Program-made: the position numbers and the translations under genes
Notes under the pieces: model-generated
Databases searched by the model: none
Seen by the model: the letters and a program-made list of their open reading frames with translations, nothing else
What the model was told of the DNA's origin: nothing
Assembly (NCBI GenBank): GCA_029975295.1
Contig: JARKPK010000189.1
Coordinates: 49,261 to 113,260, forward strand
Length of the DNA stretch: 64,000 nucleotides
Direction: 5' to 3'
Source of the DNA: Thermoguttaceae bacterium
GTDB lineage: Bacteria; Planctomycetota; Planctomycetia; Pirellulales; Thermoguttaceae
Part shown: one piece after another, positions 39,056 through 48,050 of the stretch
How the letters are laid out: the number at the start of each line of letters is the position of its first letter
Numbering within the stretch: the first letter of the stretch is position 1

Positions 39056-39838
39056 CTAGAGCGAGCGGATGTGGAATCCGCCGTCGATGTCGAATCGGCA
39101 GCCCGTGCTAAACGGGAAACTGTCGGCCGCAATGGCCGCGACTGCTTTCGCGACGTCTTCCGGCTGTCCCCATCGCCGGATCGGCCAAAGCCCTTCGGCA
39201 ATGAGACGATCATACTTTTCCGTGACTGCGGCGGTCATGTCGCTGGCGATCACGCCCGGACAGAGTTCGAACACTTGAATGCCCTCGTCGGCCAAGCGTT
39301 GAGCAAAAAGCTTGGTCATCATCGACAGGCCCGCCTTGGCAATGCAGTAATCAGCTCGGTTGACCGACACAGCGTAGGCGGAGATCGAACTGACGATGAT
39401 CAGCTTGCCCGCCGGGATCGATGCCGCTCGAATCTGCCGCACCATTTCGTTGGCCGCACGCTGGCACAAGAAGAACGGGCCTTTAAGATTTGTCGAGAAA
39501 ACGGTTTCCCAACCGTCGGGCCCGGCTTCGAGAATGTCTTTACGCCCGGGCGAGGTGATTCCGGCGTTGCTCACCAGCATATCGAGGCGGCCGAACCGTT
39601 CGAGCGTTTGATCGATTAGTCCATCGCGGTCCGCCGGCTGCGAAACATCGCAGCGAACGGCCAGGGCTTGCCCAGGCATTGATTCGATGGCCGCGACAAC
39701 TTGTTGCGCGGCATCGGGCCGGGTTGCATAGTTGACGACTACCGACCACCCCAAACGGCCGAGTTCCAGGCAAATCGCTCGGCCAATCCCCCGTGACCCT
39801 CCAGTGACCACCGCAACCCGCTGCTCATTAGGCTTCAT
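39056..39838 (-). CDS. SDR family oxidoreductase, FabG-like
   Basis: A 260-residue short-chain dehydrogenase/reductase. The NAD(P)-binding motif TGGSRGIG lies at residues 12-19, NNAG-like VSNAG at 89-93, Asn117 of the catalytic tetrad, Ser151, Tyr164 and Lys168 (YCIAK). The length and the C-terminal [16 protein letters not shown] and [11 protein letters not shown] segments fit 3-oxoacyl-ACP reductase-like enzymes. The substrate may be a sugar acid, a ketone or an acyl-ACP; the SDR fold does not tell. It stands alone, so a role outside the canonical fab cluster is likely. Confidence 0.93.
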   Translation of the reverse strand: MKPNEQRVAVVTGGSRGIGRAICLELGRLGWSVVVNYATRPDAAQQVVAAIESMPGQALAVRCDVSQPADRDGLIDQTLERFGRLDMLVSNAGITSPGRKDILEAGPDGWETVFSTNLKGPFFLCQRAANEMVRQIRAASIPAGKLIIVSSISAYAVSVNRADYCIAKAGLSMMTKLFAQRLADEGIQVFELCPGVIASDMTAAVTEKYDRLIAEGLWPIRRWGQPEDVAKAVAAIAADSFPFSTGCRFDIDGGFHIRSL

Positions 39839-40497
39839 GGCGTTGTTCTCTCATCTCTCTGTTGCACATTGAACCAGTGCGTTCGACTGCGAAACGTTGC
39901 GTCCGCGCACCGACCGAGCAGCCTGACTAGACACCCGTCGGAGCAAAAGTTGGCAACCGCGTTCAGTTTCCGGAAAGCACTCGTGAGGCTCCGTGCAAAA
40001 ACGCAACAAGGCCGAGCGACGAGCGGTCGGCTTCCCCGAACAGCAATGATGTCGCGGAGTTGCATCGCTGTTCTGAAGATCAATAATATAACCGGCTCGA
40101 TCGTCCGATCGTAGCCCCGCGGCCCCTTCCGTGGCCGGGGTGATGCTTGGGTTTTCCGACATTCTGTGCGATTCTGCGGTGCGGCTTGTTGCCCATGCTT
40201 ATCGCCGCCCGGGTGCGCATCTTGGGTTTTCGCTCGCGCGGCGGGAAGGGTCGGTTGCCTGGCAATGGGCCTTCGATCAGCACAATCGGAATTCCCGGTG
40301 CATTCAGACGCCACGGTTGGTATTTTGCATAATCTGTTGTTGACTTTTTGCATCACGCAGACCCTGTGCGTGGTAGGTTTGTACGGTGGCTCTCGGCGGC
40401 GCAGGCCGCTTCTTGCGCCGTTGCGGGCCCGCGATCGCGACGCGCGGCCTTCGCACGTCGTTAAGATGACGGAATTGGCGGCCACTGAGGTTGCGGA
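39839..40497. other. Divergent intergenic region with an 11-bp hairpin
   Basis: About 660 bases between the SDR gene and the DUF11 gene. GAACAGCAATG (40039-40049) can pair with CATCGCTGTTC (40063-40073, one mismatch). A CATAAT sequence near 40328 is a possible -10 element for the DUF11 gene. No open frame in this region has a ribosome binding site. Confidence 0.4.
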
Positions 40498-43005
40498 ATG
40501 GCCCGTTCAGGGATGATCCTTGCCTGCTTGATGTGCTCGGCCGCGCCGATGATCTTCGGCGCCGGCTGCCGCACGTCTTCGGGGCTCGATCCGAGCGGGC
40601 AGCGGATCTTCGCCGCTCCGCCGGGCGAAGCCCCGGGCGCACCGGCCGCCAACGACGACTGCCGCCGACCGCGCTATGCCGACGAGCCCGGCGCCCCTCC
40701 CTACTGGGCCGACACAGCGGTTCTACTGCGCCCGCAGACCGTCGTTGCGCCGATCGGCAGCGAGGTGATACTGGTGGCCGGCGTGAAGGGGCGCGACAAC
40801 TGCTTGCGCACCAATCGGCGTTTGGAATGGGCCTTGGCGGCCGGCAGCGTTGGCAGTTTCATCGAGGCGAGCTCGGGCGGTTTTCTCGATTACGTCGCCG
40901 GCGATTTCACCAAGCGGCGGAAGATCGACAACAACTACGTGATCGGCAGCACCACGCGCAACGGAGTGCGGTTGCATCGAGGCACCCCCGCCACCGACGA
41001 CGATGTGTACGTGCAGCCGGGCGAAGGCTGGGTGTCGCTCACGTCGCCGCTTGAAGGCGCCAGCTTCGTTTCGGTCTATGCGCCCGACGTCTATCCGTGG
41101 TCGGCCCGCGTACAGTCGGCCGTGGTGCATTGGATCGATTGCCAATGGCGTTGTCCGCCGCCCTCGGTGCGCCCGTCGGGCTCGAAGCACACGCTGACGA
41201 CAAGCGTGATTCGCGGGCGCGATCAGAGCCCGTGCGTCGGTTGGCGAGTGCGCTATGAAATCGCCGGCGGGCCGTCCGCCGGTTTCGATCCCGATGGTGG
41301 AAACAGCGTCGAGGTGACCACGGATTCGGCCGGCATGGCGCATGCCGACATCTTCCAGAAGCAACTCGGCCCCGGTCTGAACACGATCAACATTTATGTC
41401 ATTCGACCGGGGGAATTGCCCGGCAACGGCGGCCGCCCGCTAGTGATGCGCGCCGGCACGACTTCGGTGCAATGGACCGCGGCGACGGCCGCAATTAGCG
41501 TTCAGGGCCCGGCAACCGCCGGAATGGGATCGACGCTGACTTATACGATTACGGTGAACAACTCGGGCGATCAGACGGCGGGCGATGCCGTGGTTTCGCA
41601 GAGCTTGCCTGAGGGCGTGGCCTTTGTGGCCAGCGTGCCGCCGGCCGAGGCGTCGGGGCGTCGGCTCTCGTGGCGTCTGGGATCGCTGCGGCCCGGTGAA
41701 ACGCGAACGATCGAAGCGAGTTACCGCGTCGATCGCGTCGGCACGCTCACCCTTTGCTCCGAGTTGGCCATTGATCGAACCCTTTCGGCCTCCGACTGCG
41801 CCACCACAACGATCGGCCGAGCCGATGTCGAACTGCGGGTGTCGGGGCCCGATCAAGTGCGGCTCGGCGACCAAGCGGTGTACGAGCTTGTCGTGGTCAA
41901 TCGGACCGGCGCGCCGTTAACGAACTTGACGTTCTACGTTCGCTACGACGACGGGTTCGAGCACGCCATTCGCAGCCCCATCCGAAAACGGCTCGACCAG
42001 ACCTTAGGGCCGAACGAGTCGACCGGACCGATCGAACTGGCGTTCCGCGCCGTCAAGGCGGGCCAATGGTGCCATACGGTCGAGGTTCGCGGCGCTCAAG
42101 ATCAAGTGCTGGCAACCCAGCGGGCCTGCGCCCGAGTAAGCGAATCGGGAACGGTTGCACCGGGCACGGGCCCCGGCGCCGACCGGCCCAGCGGACAGCG
42201 TCCCGAGTTGTCGGTGAGCAAACGCGGCCCCGACGAAGCCACCGTCGGCAAGATGGCGTTGTTCGAGATCGATATTGTCAACGTCGGCACGCGGACGTTG
42301 ACGAACATCCAAGTGATCGATCGGTATGATCCCAGTTTAGAGTTGAATCGGGCGTCGGCCGACCACCGCCGCGAGTCGGGCGGACTGAGCTGGGTGATTC
42401 CATCGTTGCGCCCGGGCGAACATCGCCAACTGGCCGTCGAGTGCCGTTGCCTTCGCCCGGCTGCCGATGCTTGCAATCGCGTCGAGGTGGCGTCGCAAGA
42501 GGGCGCTTCCGGAGCGGCGCAGGCCTGCCTGACCATCCGCGACGCTGCCGGACCGCCCGCCGGGCTCTTCCCCGACACACGCCCGTCGCCCCAGCCGCCC
42601 GGAGGCTCAGCCGACGCTCCGCCGGCCGCGCCGACGAAGCTCACGGTGCGCATTCGCCCGCCCGCCGCGCCGTTGACCTCGGGAAAAGATGCCGTCTTCT
42701 ATGTTGACGTGACCAATGCGTCGACGCAGATCGATCGTTGGATCTCGGTCGAAGCGGAGTTGGGCGACGGCCTGACAGTCAACCCGTTGGGCACCCGAGG
42801 CCCGGGCGCTTCGAAAGCGCGCGTGGCGGGCAAGAAGGTGACTTTCGACAAGCTGCCCGAGATGAAGCCGGGCGAAACGGTGGCCTTTGTCGTCCGCGTG
42901 CGCGCTGGGGCGATCGGTTCGAGTTCGGTTCGGGCCAAGGCCAGCAGCCAAGAGCAAGTCCGTCCGGTCGAGGCCGAGATTCCGCTGCAAATTGTCGGGC
43001 CTTAG
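40498..43005 (+). CDS. DUF11-repeat exported protein (possible lipoprotein)
   Basis: An 835-residue protein with an N-terminal signal (about residues 5-22) ending in FGAGC, a loose lipobox with Cys24. An Ig-like N-terminal region (about 60-320) is followed by several DUF11/CARDB-type beta-sandwich repeats, with recurring patterns such as YTITVNNSGDQTAGDAVVSQ, YELVVVNRTGAPLTNL, FEIDIVNVGTRTLTNI and FYVDVTNASTQ. DUF11 repeats occur in large bacterial and archaeal surface proteins, where they act as stalk or adhesion modules. GAGG seven bases before the ATG supports the start. No enzyme domain is seen. It is probably a cell-surface structural protein. Confidence 0.88.
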   Translation: MARSGMILACLMCSAAPMIFGAGCRTSSGLDPSGQRIFAAPPGEAPGAPAANDDCRRPRYADEPGAPPYWADTAVLLRPQTVVAPIGSEVILVAGVKGRDNCLRTNRRLEWALAAGSVGSFIEASSGGFLDYVAGDFTKRRKIDNNYVIGSTTRNGVRLHRGTPATDDDVYVQPGEGWVSLTSPLEGASFVSVYAPDVYPWSARVQSAVVHWIDCQWRCPPPSVRPSGSKHTLTTSVIRGRDQSPCVGWRVRYEIAGGPSAGFDPDGGNSVEVTTDSAGMAHADIFQKQLGPGLNTINIYVIRPGELPGNGGRPLVMRAGTTSVQWTAATAAISVQGPATAGMGSTLTYTITVNNSGDQTAGDAVVSQSLPEGVAFVASVPPAEASGRRLSWRLGSLRPGETRTIEASYRVDRVGTLTLCSELAIDRTLSASDCATTTIGRADVELRVSGPDQVRLGDQAVYELVVVNRTGAPLTNLTFYVRYDDGFEHAIRSPIRKRLDQTLGPNESTGPIELAFRAVKAGQWCHTVEVRGAQDQVLATQRACARVSESGTVAPGTGPGADRPSGQRPELSVSKRGPDEATVGKMALFEIDIVNVGTRTLTNIQVIDRYDPSLELNRASADHRRESGGLSWVIPSLRPGEHRQLAVECRCLRPAADACNRVEVASQEGASGAAQACLTIRDAAGPPAGLFPDTRPSPQPPGGSADAPPAAPTKLTVRIRPPAAPLTSGKDAVFYVDVTNASTQIDRWISVEAELGDGLTVNPLGTRGPGASKARVAGKKVTFDKLPEMKPGETVAFVVRVRAGAIGSSSVRAKASSQEQVRPVEAEIPLQIVGP

Positions 43006-43400
43006 CAATCCGCGGGGCCGGAACGCGGGGGCCTGGGCCGCATTCTGCAAGGCATCTTGATTCGCCGCTTCTGAGGCGGCATGATGAGCTTCTGAACGCA
43101 ACCGCGGAAAACCAGATTCGGCCCAACGCGGCGAGCCGACCGACCGCTTTGCCGCACGCGCGGCCGCTTTTCCGATTGTTCGGACCGGTGTGCGTTGCCG
43201 CCGGTTTTCGTGCGAAAACCGCAAGCTCAACGCGCCGTTTATCACGCAAGGTCGAATCAAGAACGGCAGTTGATTAGGGCTCGGAATAAGAATGCGACAA
43301 GAGACTGACTGACGGCGTGCCGGCCCTGTCAGACTGAGGACCGGCGGCAACCCGCCTTGATGGTACGAGGATCAATAGAGCCGCAGGAGCGATTGCACCG
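43006..43400. other. Intergenic region, no gene seen
   Basis: About 395 bases between two plus-strand genes. It probably contains the end of the DUF11 transcript and the promoter of the phosphoesterase-like gene, but I could not identify a terminator hairpin or clear promoter hexamers. Confidence 0.35.
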
Positions 43401-43823
43401 ATGCCCCGATTTGCATTGTTGCGCCACGATAGTCCGCGCGGATTGCATTGGGACTTTTTTCTGGAACTCAATGAAACGCTGCGCACCTGGGCGCTCGACG
43501 AAATGCCGCAGGACGGCAAGACGGTTTCGTGCGTCGCCCTGGGGGATCATCGATTGGCCTATCTCGATTACGAGGGCCCGATTTCGGGAGAACGCGGCAA
43601 TGTTCTGCGTTGGGATGAGGGCGAGTTTCAGGTGGAACAGGCCGACGAGTCGCGGTTGACAACGCAGATCGACGGACGCTGGCTCAAGGGCCGCGTGGTG
43701 CTTTGGCACCAAGGCGTTTCGCCGGAGAACTGGTCGTTCCAGTTCTTCGCCGCGCCCACCGAGCAGCCGCAACCGCCGCCCGAGGCTCTTGGGCCCGGCA
43801 GCAACCCGTGCCGGCCTTCGTAA
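43401..43823 (+). CDS. Stand-alone LigD-type 3'-phosphoesterase-like domain
   Basis: A 140-residue protein equivalent to the N-terminal phosphoesterase (PE) domain of the bacterial end-joining ligase LigD. The pattern RFALLRHDSPRGLHWDFFLE gives His9, His16 and Asp18, and GDHRLAYLDYEG supplies the second His and Tyr of the LigD metal site; GNVLRWDEGEF fits the next strand. Where LigD has an essential Arg after the HxDF motif there is a Phe (residue 20), and the first His is one residue farther from the second. It may be an altered or inactive end-processing enzyme, or bind DNA ends. No Ku or ligase gene is nearby. Related stand-alone proteins occur in planctomycetes. AGGAG upstream supports the start. 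Confidence 0.8.
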   Translation: MPRFALLRHDSPRGLHWDFFLELNETLRTWALDEMPQDGKTVSCVALGDHRLAYLDYEGPISGERGNVLRWDEGEFQVEQADESRLTTQIDGRWLKGRVVLWHQGVSPENWSFQFFAAPTEQPQPPPEALGPGSNPCRPS

Positions 43824-43942
43824 CGGCCTTCGCAAACCCCTTCGTGCCGGCCTATGGGGCGACCCGAGCGGCCGCTATTTCACGATCGAGGCGGCGACGG
43901 CTTGGTTGGGGCGGTTGTTTCTCTCTTTGGCGTCGTGGACCG

Positions 43943-44641
43943 TTACCTGCTTGGCGCCTTTTCGGCTGTCCGTCCGGCGACGACCAATTCGTCGGGTGAG
44001 ATCGAAACGCGATCAACCGCTACGCGGATCGACTCGCCTTGCTGCGAAATGATTCGGCCTTCGTCGCCGATCGGTAGAATCGCCACCGGGTCGCCGTCGA
44101 TTTGCCGCCATTGCAGGCCGACGCCCGACTCGGCCGCCGCCTGGCTGACGCGAGCGATCAATTCCCGCTGAGGCAACGGCAGTCGGCCGGCGCGAAGCGA
44201 TCGCAACCGAAGGCCCAGCAATGTCGGAGAAAGCAGCAGCGGCTCGCACTCGACGCTCACCACCACTTCGCGCCCGGCCCAAAGCGTTTGCACAAACAAG
44301 GTGATCGTGCCGTTGCCCAGCGCCACTCGCGGATTACGCAGGTGCGGCGGCAACGATTCGGGATGGTTCTGCGGAAGATCGACGGCAAGCCAGCCGTTCA
44401 GTTGAGCGGGCGTAAACCGGACCTCCCACGCACCGGCACGCCGCCCGACCCGTTGCCACTGAGCGGCGCGGCGAAGGAACTCGTCGTTCTCGCGCTGGGC
44501 CGACTCGGGCGCAACTTCGAGCGCCCGGCGGTATGGTTCGGGCTGATAGAACGCCTGCCGTGCCGCCCACCAAACCAGCGCTGCGGCTGCAAGCAGCAAG
44601 CCCAACAGGCCGACGATCAAAAACCGCAGAACCTTGTGCAT
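43943..44641 (-). CDS. Membrane-anchored hypothetical protein
   Basis: A 232-residue protein with one N-terminal membrane helix (about residues 6-28, rich in Leu and Ala) and a soluble domain. The domain has AQLNGWLAVDLPQNHPESLP, strands rich in Val and a C-terminal ISPDELVVAGRT. I do not recognise the family. The start at 44641 is chosen because AAGG precedes it; a GTG eleven codons upstream is possible. The predicted orientation puts the domain in the periplasm. No operon partner is seen. A related helix-plus-domain layout occurs in many planctomycete proteins of unknown function. Confidence 0.7.
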   Translation of the reverse strand: MHKVLRFLIVGLLGLLLAAAALVWWAARQAFYQPEPYRRALEVAPESAQRENDEFLRRAAQWQRVGRRAGAWEVRFTPAQLNGWLAVDLPQNHPESLPPHLRNPRVALGNGTITLFVQTLWAGREVVVSVECEPLLLSPTLLGLRLRSLRAGRLPLPQRELIARVSQAAAESGVGLQWRQIDGDPVAILPIGDEGRIISQQGESIRVAVDRVSISPDELVVAGRTAEKAPSR

Positions 44642-45124
44642 CGGCTTTGCCTTATCTTTTCCCCGACGCAGCACAAGCGGGCGCGCTCAACAAAGGGCGC
44701 GAATCGTTTTCGGGCTCGCGGTCCGTTCGGTTTCCTTTTCCTTTCGGCCGCTGCCGCCGGTGGCGTGCCGCGCGGCGCCGTTTGCAACAGGGCTGCGTCG
44801 CGGCCGCGGTCGTCCAGAAGCGGCGCGCCGCCGGCCGTCGGCAACGCGTGTCCGCCCAACACGATCATTCGTAGGACTGACACAGCATTTGGCAGACCGA
44901 CAATGCGTTCGGCAAACCGACCCGGTCCATCGGCCGGAGCAAAACATCCGTTGGGCGGCTTGATTTGTCGATCGGCAGGACGACGCAATCGGGTTCTGAG
45001 AGGAATTGAGCAAAAACTGGGGCCGCATGCGCATTCTCACCGCGGGCTGCCGAGCGTGCCGGACCGGCGTTAGTTCGTGGGCGCTCGGCGACGGGCATCC
45101 ACCGGCCCTGCGGCTGCCGACCGG
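44642..45124. other. Intergenic region, no gene seen
   Basis: About 480 bases between the membrane protein gene and the end of tyrS. Frames are open on both strands but Arg/Pro-rich. An imperfect direct repeat (two copies of a roughly 17-base sequence containing GGCAGACCGAC and GGCAAACCGAC) lies around 44886-44922. No RNA gene is recognised. Confidence 0.4.
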
Positions 45125-46408
45125 CTACTCTGCCGAAAACCGCAGCAGGGCGTAATTCTTTTTTCCGGTCCGAAGCACGGCCGTCGTGCCGGCCAACAAA
45201 TCGGCCTCGGCCAGCGTTGCGTCGATCTGTCCGACCCGCCGGTTGTTGACGTATGCTCCTCCTTGTTGTATGAAGCGTCGGGCGTCGCTTTTCGTTTTGG
45301 CCAAGCCGGCTTCGACCAGGGCATCGATCACCGTCAGGCCATCAGCCAGCCGAGACTTGGGAAGCCGGCTGCTGGGCACGTCGGCGAAGATGCTCGCCAG
45401 TTGCGATTCGCTCAGGTCGTCGATTTCGGCGCCGAAGAAGATTTCCGTGGCGCGCTGGGCCGATTGCACGCCTTCCTCGCCGTGGACCAACAGGGTGAGC
45501 TCGCGGGCGAGGCAGCGTTGCGCTTCGCGTTTGCCTGGATCGGCCGCCTGGGCCGCCAGCACGGCTTCGATTTCGTCGCGGCTAAGCTCTGTGAAGAACC
45601 GCAGGCAGGGCCCGACGTCGGCATCGTCGAGATTGATCCAATATTGGAAGAATTGGTAGGGGCTGGTCTTTTCTGCCGAGAGCCAGAGCGCGCCCGACTC
45701 GGTCTTGCCCATCTTCGTCCCGTCGCTTTTGGTGAGCAGCGGGCAAGTGAGCCCGAAAAGCTGCGCGCCGCGCAAACGCCGGGCCAGATCGATGCCGGCG
45801 GTGATGTTTCCCCATTGATCGCTGCCGCCGGCCTGGAGGCGGCAATCGTAATGCTCGTAGAGATGCACGAAATCGTAGGCTTGCAGCAACATGTAGCTGA
45901 ATTCGGTGTAGCTCAGGCCGGAGTCGGTGCGTTCCAACCGGGCGCGAACCGAGTCTTTGGCCATCATCACGTTGACCGGAAAATGCTTGCCCACATCGCG
46001 GAGGAATTCGAGATACCCGAAGCGGCCCATCCAGTCGTAGTTGTTCACCAGCAGGGCGGATCGCGGACCGGCGTCGAAATCGAGGAACCGCCGCAGTTGC
46101 GGCTCGATCGATCGCACGTTTTCGCGCAGCCGTTCCACGGAAAGCAAATTTCGCTCTTCGCTCTTGCCGCTGGGGTCGCCGATCATGCCGGTGGCGCCGC
46201 CAACCAACGCGATTGGGCGATGGCCCGCCTTCTGGAATCGCCGCAAAATCATCAGCGCCATCAAATGGCCGACATGAAGGCTGTCGGCTGTTGGATCGAA
46301 CCCGATATACAGCGTCCGCGGTTCGGCGCGGAGCCAATCGGCCAACTGCGGGTCGGTCGCTTGATGAACCAATCCCCGCCAGGCAAGCTCGGAATAGACG
46401 TCGATCAT
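45125..46408 (-). CDS. tyrS: Tyrosyl-tRNA synthetase
   Basis: A 427-residue class I aminoacyl-tRNA synthetase. The catalytic domain has the HIGH-type motif HVGH (in PTADSLHVGHL), the tyrosine-binding GYLEFLRDVGKHF, YTEFSYMLLQAYDF and GGSDQWGN segments, and the KMSKS loop as KMGKT. The C-terminal S4-like RNA-binding domain (about 360-427) includes KTKSDARRFIQQGGAYVNNRRV. The length is typical for bacterial TyrRS. The ATG at 46408 gives the expected N-terminus; upstream codons are not protein-like. It lies about 200 bases downstream of ispD on the same strand. Confidence 0.98.
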   Translation of the reverse strand: MIDVYSELAWRGLVHQATDPQLADWLRAEPRTLYIGFDPTADSLHVGHLMALMILRRFQKAGHRPIALVGGATGMIGDPSGKSEERNLLSVERLRENVRSIEPQLRRFLDFDAGPRSALLVNNYDWMGRFGYLEFLRDVGKHFPVNVMMAKDSVRARLERTDSGLSYTEFSYMLLQAYDFVHLYEHYDCRLQAGGSDQWGNITAGIDLARRLRGAQLFGLTCPLLTKSDGTKMGKTESGALWLSAEKTSPYQFFQYWINLDDADVGPCLRFFTELSRDEIEAVLAAQAADPGKREAQRCLARELTLLVHGEEGVQSAQRATEIFFGAEIDDLSESQLASIFADVPSSRLPKSRLADGLTVIDALVEAGLAKTKSDARRFIQQGGAYVNNRRVGQIDATLAEADLLAGTTAVLRTGKKNYALLRFSAE

Positions 46409-46609
46409 CGTTTCGGTAATCCCGTGTCTTTGTGGCTCGCTCGTTGGCCGCGGCCCGCACGCTTCCCATGGGCGGCGACGCATCTTCCCTCAGATCGGCC
46501 TCCGGTTGGTCGGCCGTTCGGCGTCGCCATCGCGGGAAGCAACCGCGATGCCGCCGATCGCTTCAACCGCAGAAGGCACGCGCGGGGCGGTCCTCGGCCG
46601 CCGGGGCGG

Positions 46610-47347
46610 CTACCGCCATAAATGGTCGTCGGCAAAAGGGTGGCTCGGACCAAGCCGCGGCTTGGGCAGCGCTTTGAGCACGCATTCGGCCAGCGTCAGG
46701 TCTTCGCGCACGGTAATCTTGATGTTCAGCGGCGAACCGGGCACAACCGCCACCCGATGGCCCAGCCGCTCGACCAATTGCGCCTCGTCGGTGGCCGGCG
46801 TGTTGCCGCGCTTCGCGTAGGCCTCTATCAGCAATTGCCGCCGGAAAACCTGCGGGGTTTGCGCTTCCCACAGTCCGCCGCGAGGAACCGTTTCGACGAT
46901 CCGCTTGTCGTCGCCTACGCGCTTGAGCGTGGCCGAAACCGGCACCGCGAATATCGCCGCGCCCTCCGCTTCGGCCGCGGCAAAGACGCGGTCGATCCAG
47001 GCGTCGGTCAGGCAGGGGCGGGCCGCGTCGTGCACGCAAACGAAGTCGGCCTCGGGCTTGATCTTCGCCAGAGCGGCTGCCACCGAATCCGATCGCTCGT
47101 CGCCGCCTTCGACCACTTCGATCCCCAAAATCGCCACGTTCGAGGCAAATTTGAATTGAAAGTCGGCGCGGTCGGCCGCCGAGATCACCACGATTGTTTG
47201 AATCACATCTTTGCGGTTGAGGAACCGCTCGGCCGAATGCAGCCAAACGGCCCGCCCCGCCAACGGAGCGAACGGCTTCTTGTACGCCTTGTCAAGATAG
47301 CGGCTGCTGCGGCCCGCGGCCGGCAGGATCACGGCGAACTTGGCCAC
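46610..47347 (-). CDS. ispD: 2-C-methyl-D-erythritol 4-phosphate cytidylyltransferase
   Basis: A 245-residue enzyme of the non-mevalonate isoprenoid pathway that joins CTP with methylerythritol phosphate. The signature FAVILPAAGRSSRY at the N-terminus, KKPFAPLAGRAVWLHS, VEGGDERSDSVAAAL, VCVHDAARPCL (Asp-Ala-Ala-Arg), the LWEAQTPQVF loop and ATDEAQLVE are all present. The start is a GTG at 47347 with AAGGGG before it; codons upstream of this are not conserved-looking. The length is close to the usual 230-240. It is upstream of tyrS and downstream of a 59-residue coiled-coil gene on the same strand. Confidence 0.96.
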   Translation of the reverse strand: MAKFAVILPAAGRSSRYLDKAYKKPFAPLAGRAVWLHSAERFLNRKDVIQTIVVISAADRADFQFKFASNVAILGIEVVEGGDERSDSVAAALAKIKPEADFVCVHDAARPCLTDAWIDRVFAAAEAEGAAIFAVPVSATLKRVGDDKRIVETVPRGGLWEAQTPQVFRRQLLIEAYAKRGNTPATDEAQLVERLGHRVAVVPGSPLNIKITVREDLTLAECVLKALPKPRLGPSHPFADDHLWR

Positions 47348-47581
47348 GATCGACCCCTTCTCTAAATCCCTTGGCTCGCGCAACTGCCCGCTGATCCTCA
47401 GCAAGACAAGTATGAATTCGCCTACCGCCCGCCGAAGCCGGCTTCCGGCATGCCAGACTCGCCGCGTTGCTGCTCTGATCGCCGGCGAACAGCCGAGATC
47501 GCTCGGCAAGAACGACGAACCGATGCTCGCGGAACGGCTCGCCGGGCCGGCGCGGCAGCGAGTTGGCCAACGGGGCGGTCG

Positions 47582-47761
47582 TTAGCGGCCGCCCTGCGCC
47601 TCGCACGACAAGTCGGCCAATTGACGCCGATACTTGGCGGCCCTTCGTTCCAGCAACGCTCGTTCCGGACGGCTTCGCACGGAGCGGGCCCGCCGTTCCC
47701 ACTTCTTGAGCAATTCGGTCTTAACGCGGATCAGATTCTCGATGCGTTTCTTTTCGCTCAT
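47582..47761 (-). CDS. Small basic coiled-coil protein, 59 residues
   Basis: A 59-residue protein read from the minus strand, beginning MSEKKRIENLIRVKTELLKK and ending CEAQGGR. Charged and leucine residues recur with a heptad-like spacing over residues 3-50, so it is predicted to be one long helix or coiled coil, with many Lys and Arg. The codon composition is like that of the neighbouring genes, and the start at 47761 lies 37 codon lengths or so beyond any other plausible start. The ribosome binding site is weak (GAGAG about twelve bases upstream). It precedes ispD by 234 bases on the same strand. I do not recognise a family. Confidence 0.6.
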   Translation of the reverse strand: MSEKKRIENLIRVKTELLKKWERRARSVRSRPERALLERRAAKYRRQLADLSCEAQGGR

Positions 47762-47804
47762 AAGGTGATGCTCTCTTTGATCTTTAGGTAATGGTCCGTT
47801 TGTC

Positions 47805-47834
47805 TTGCTCCAGGGTTTCCCAACCGTCTATAAT
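47805..47834 (+). promoter_or_regulatory. Promoter of the FMN-binding protein gene
   Basis: A perfect -10 hexamer TATAAT (47829-47834) with TTGCTC (47805-47810) 18 bases upstream, three of six -35 positions. It leads toward the gene at 48051 with a leader of about 210 bases. Confidence 0.5.
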
Positions 47835-48050
47835 CGGGGATCATTCAGCCGTGGCGCGATTATCGGTGACGAACAGTCCAGTTGCCGGCCGGATTGCGAA
47901 TTGCCGGCCGGGATTACAAGCCGTGCATTGTAGCACGTTGGCCGACGGCGGCTCAAGGCGGACGGGCCGACGCGGTTCTCGGCTTGTTGCCGCCTAACGC
48001 TCGATTACAAGATCAGTCTTTTTTTGCGGGGGTGGAGAAGGATTACCATC

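Noticed and set aside
39851..40162. Minus-strand open frame of 103 codons upstream of the SDR gene
   Set aside because: The first part looks protein-like, but there is no ribosome binding site and the rest is low-quality sequence.
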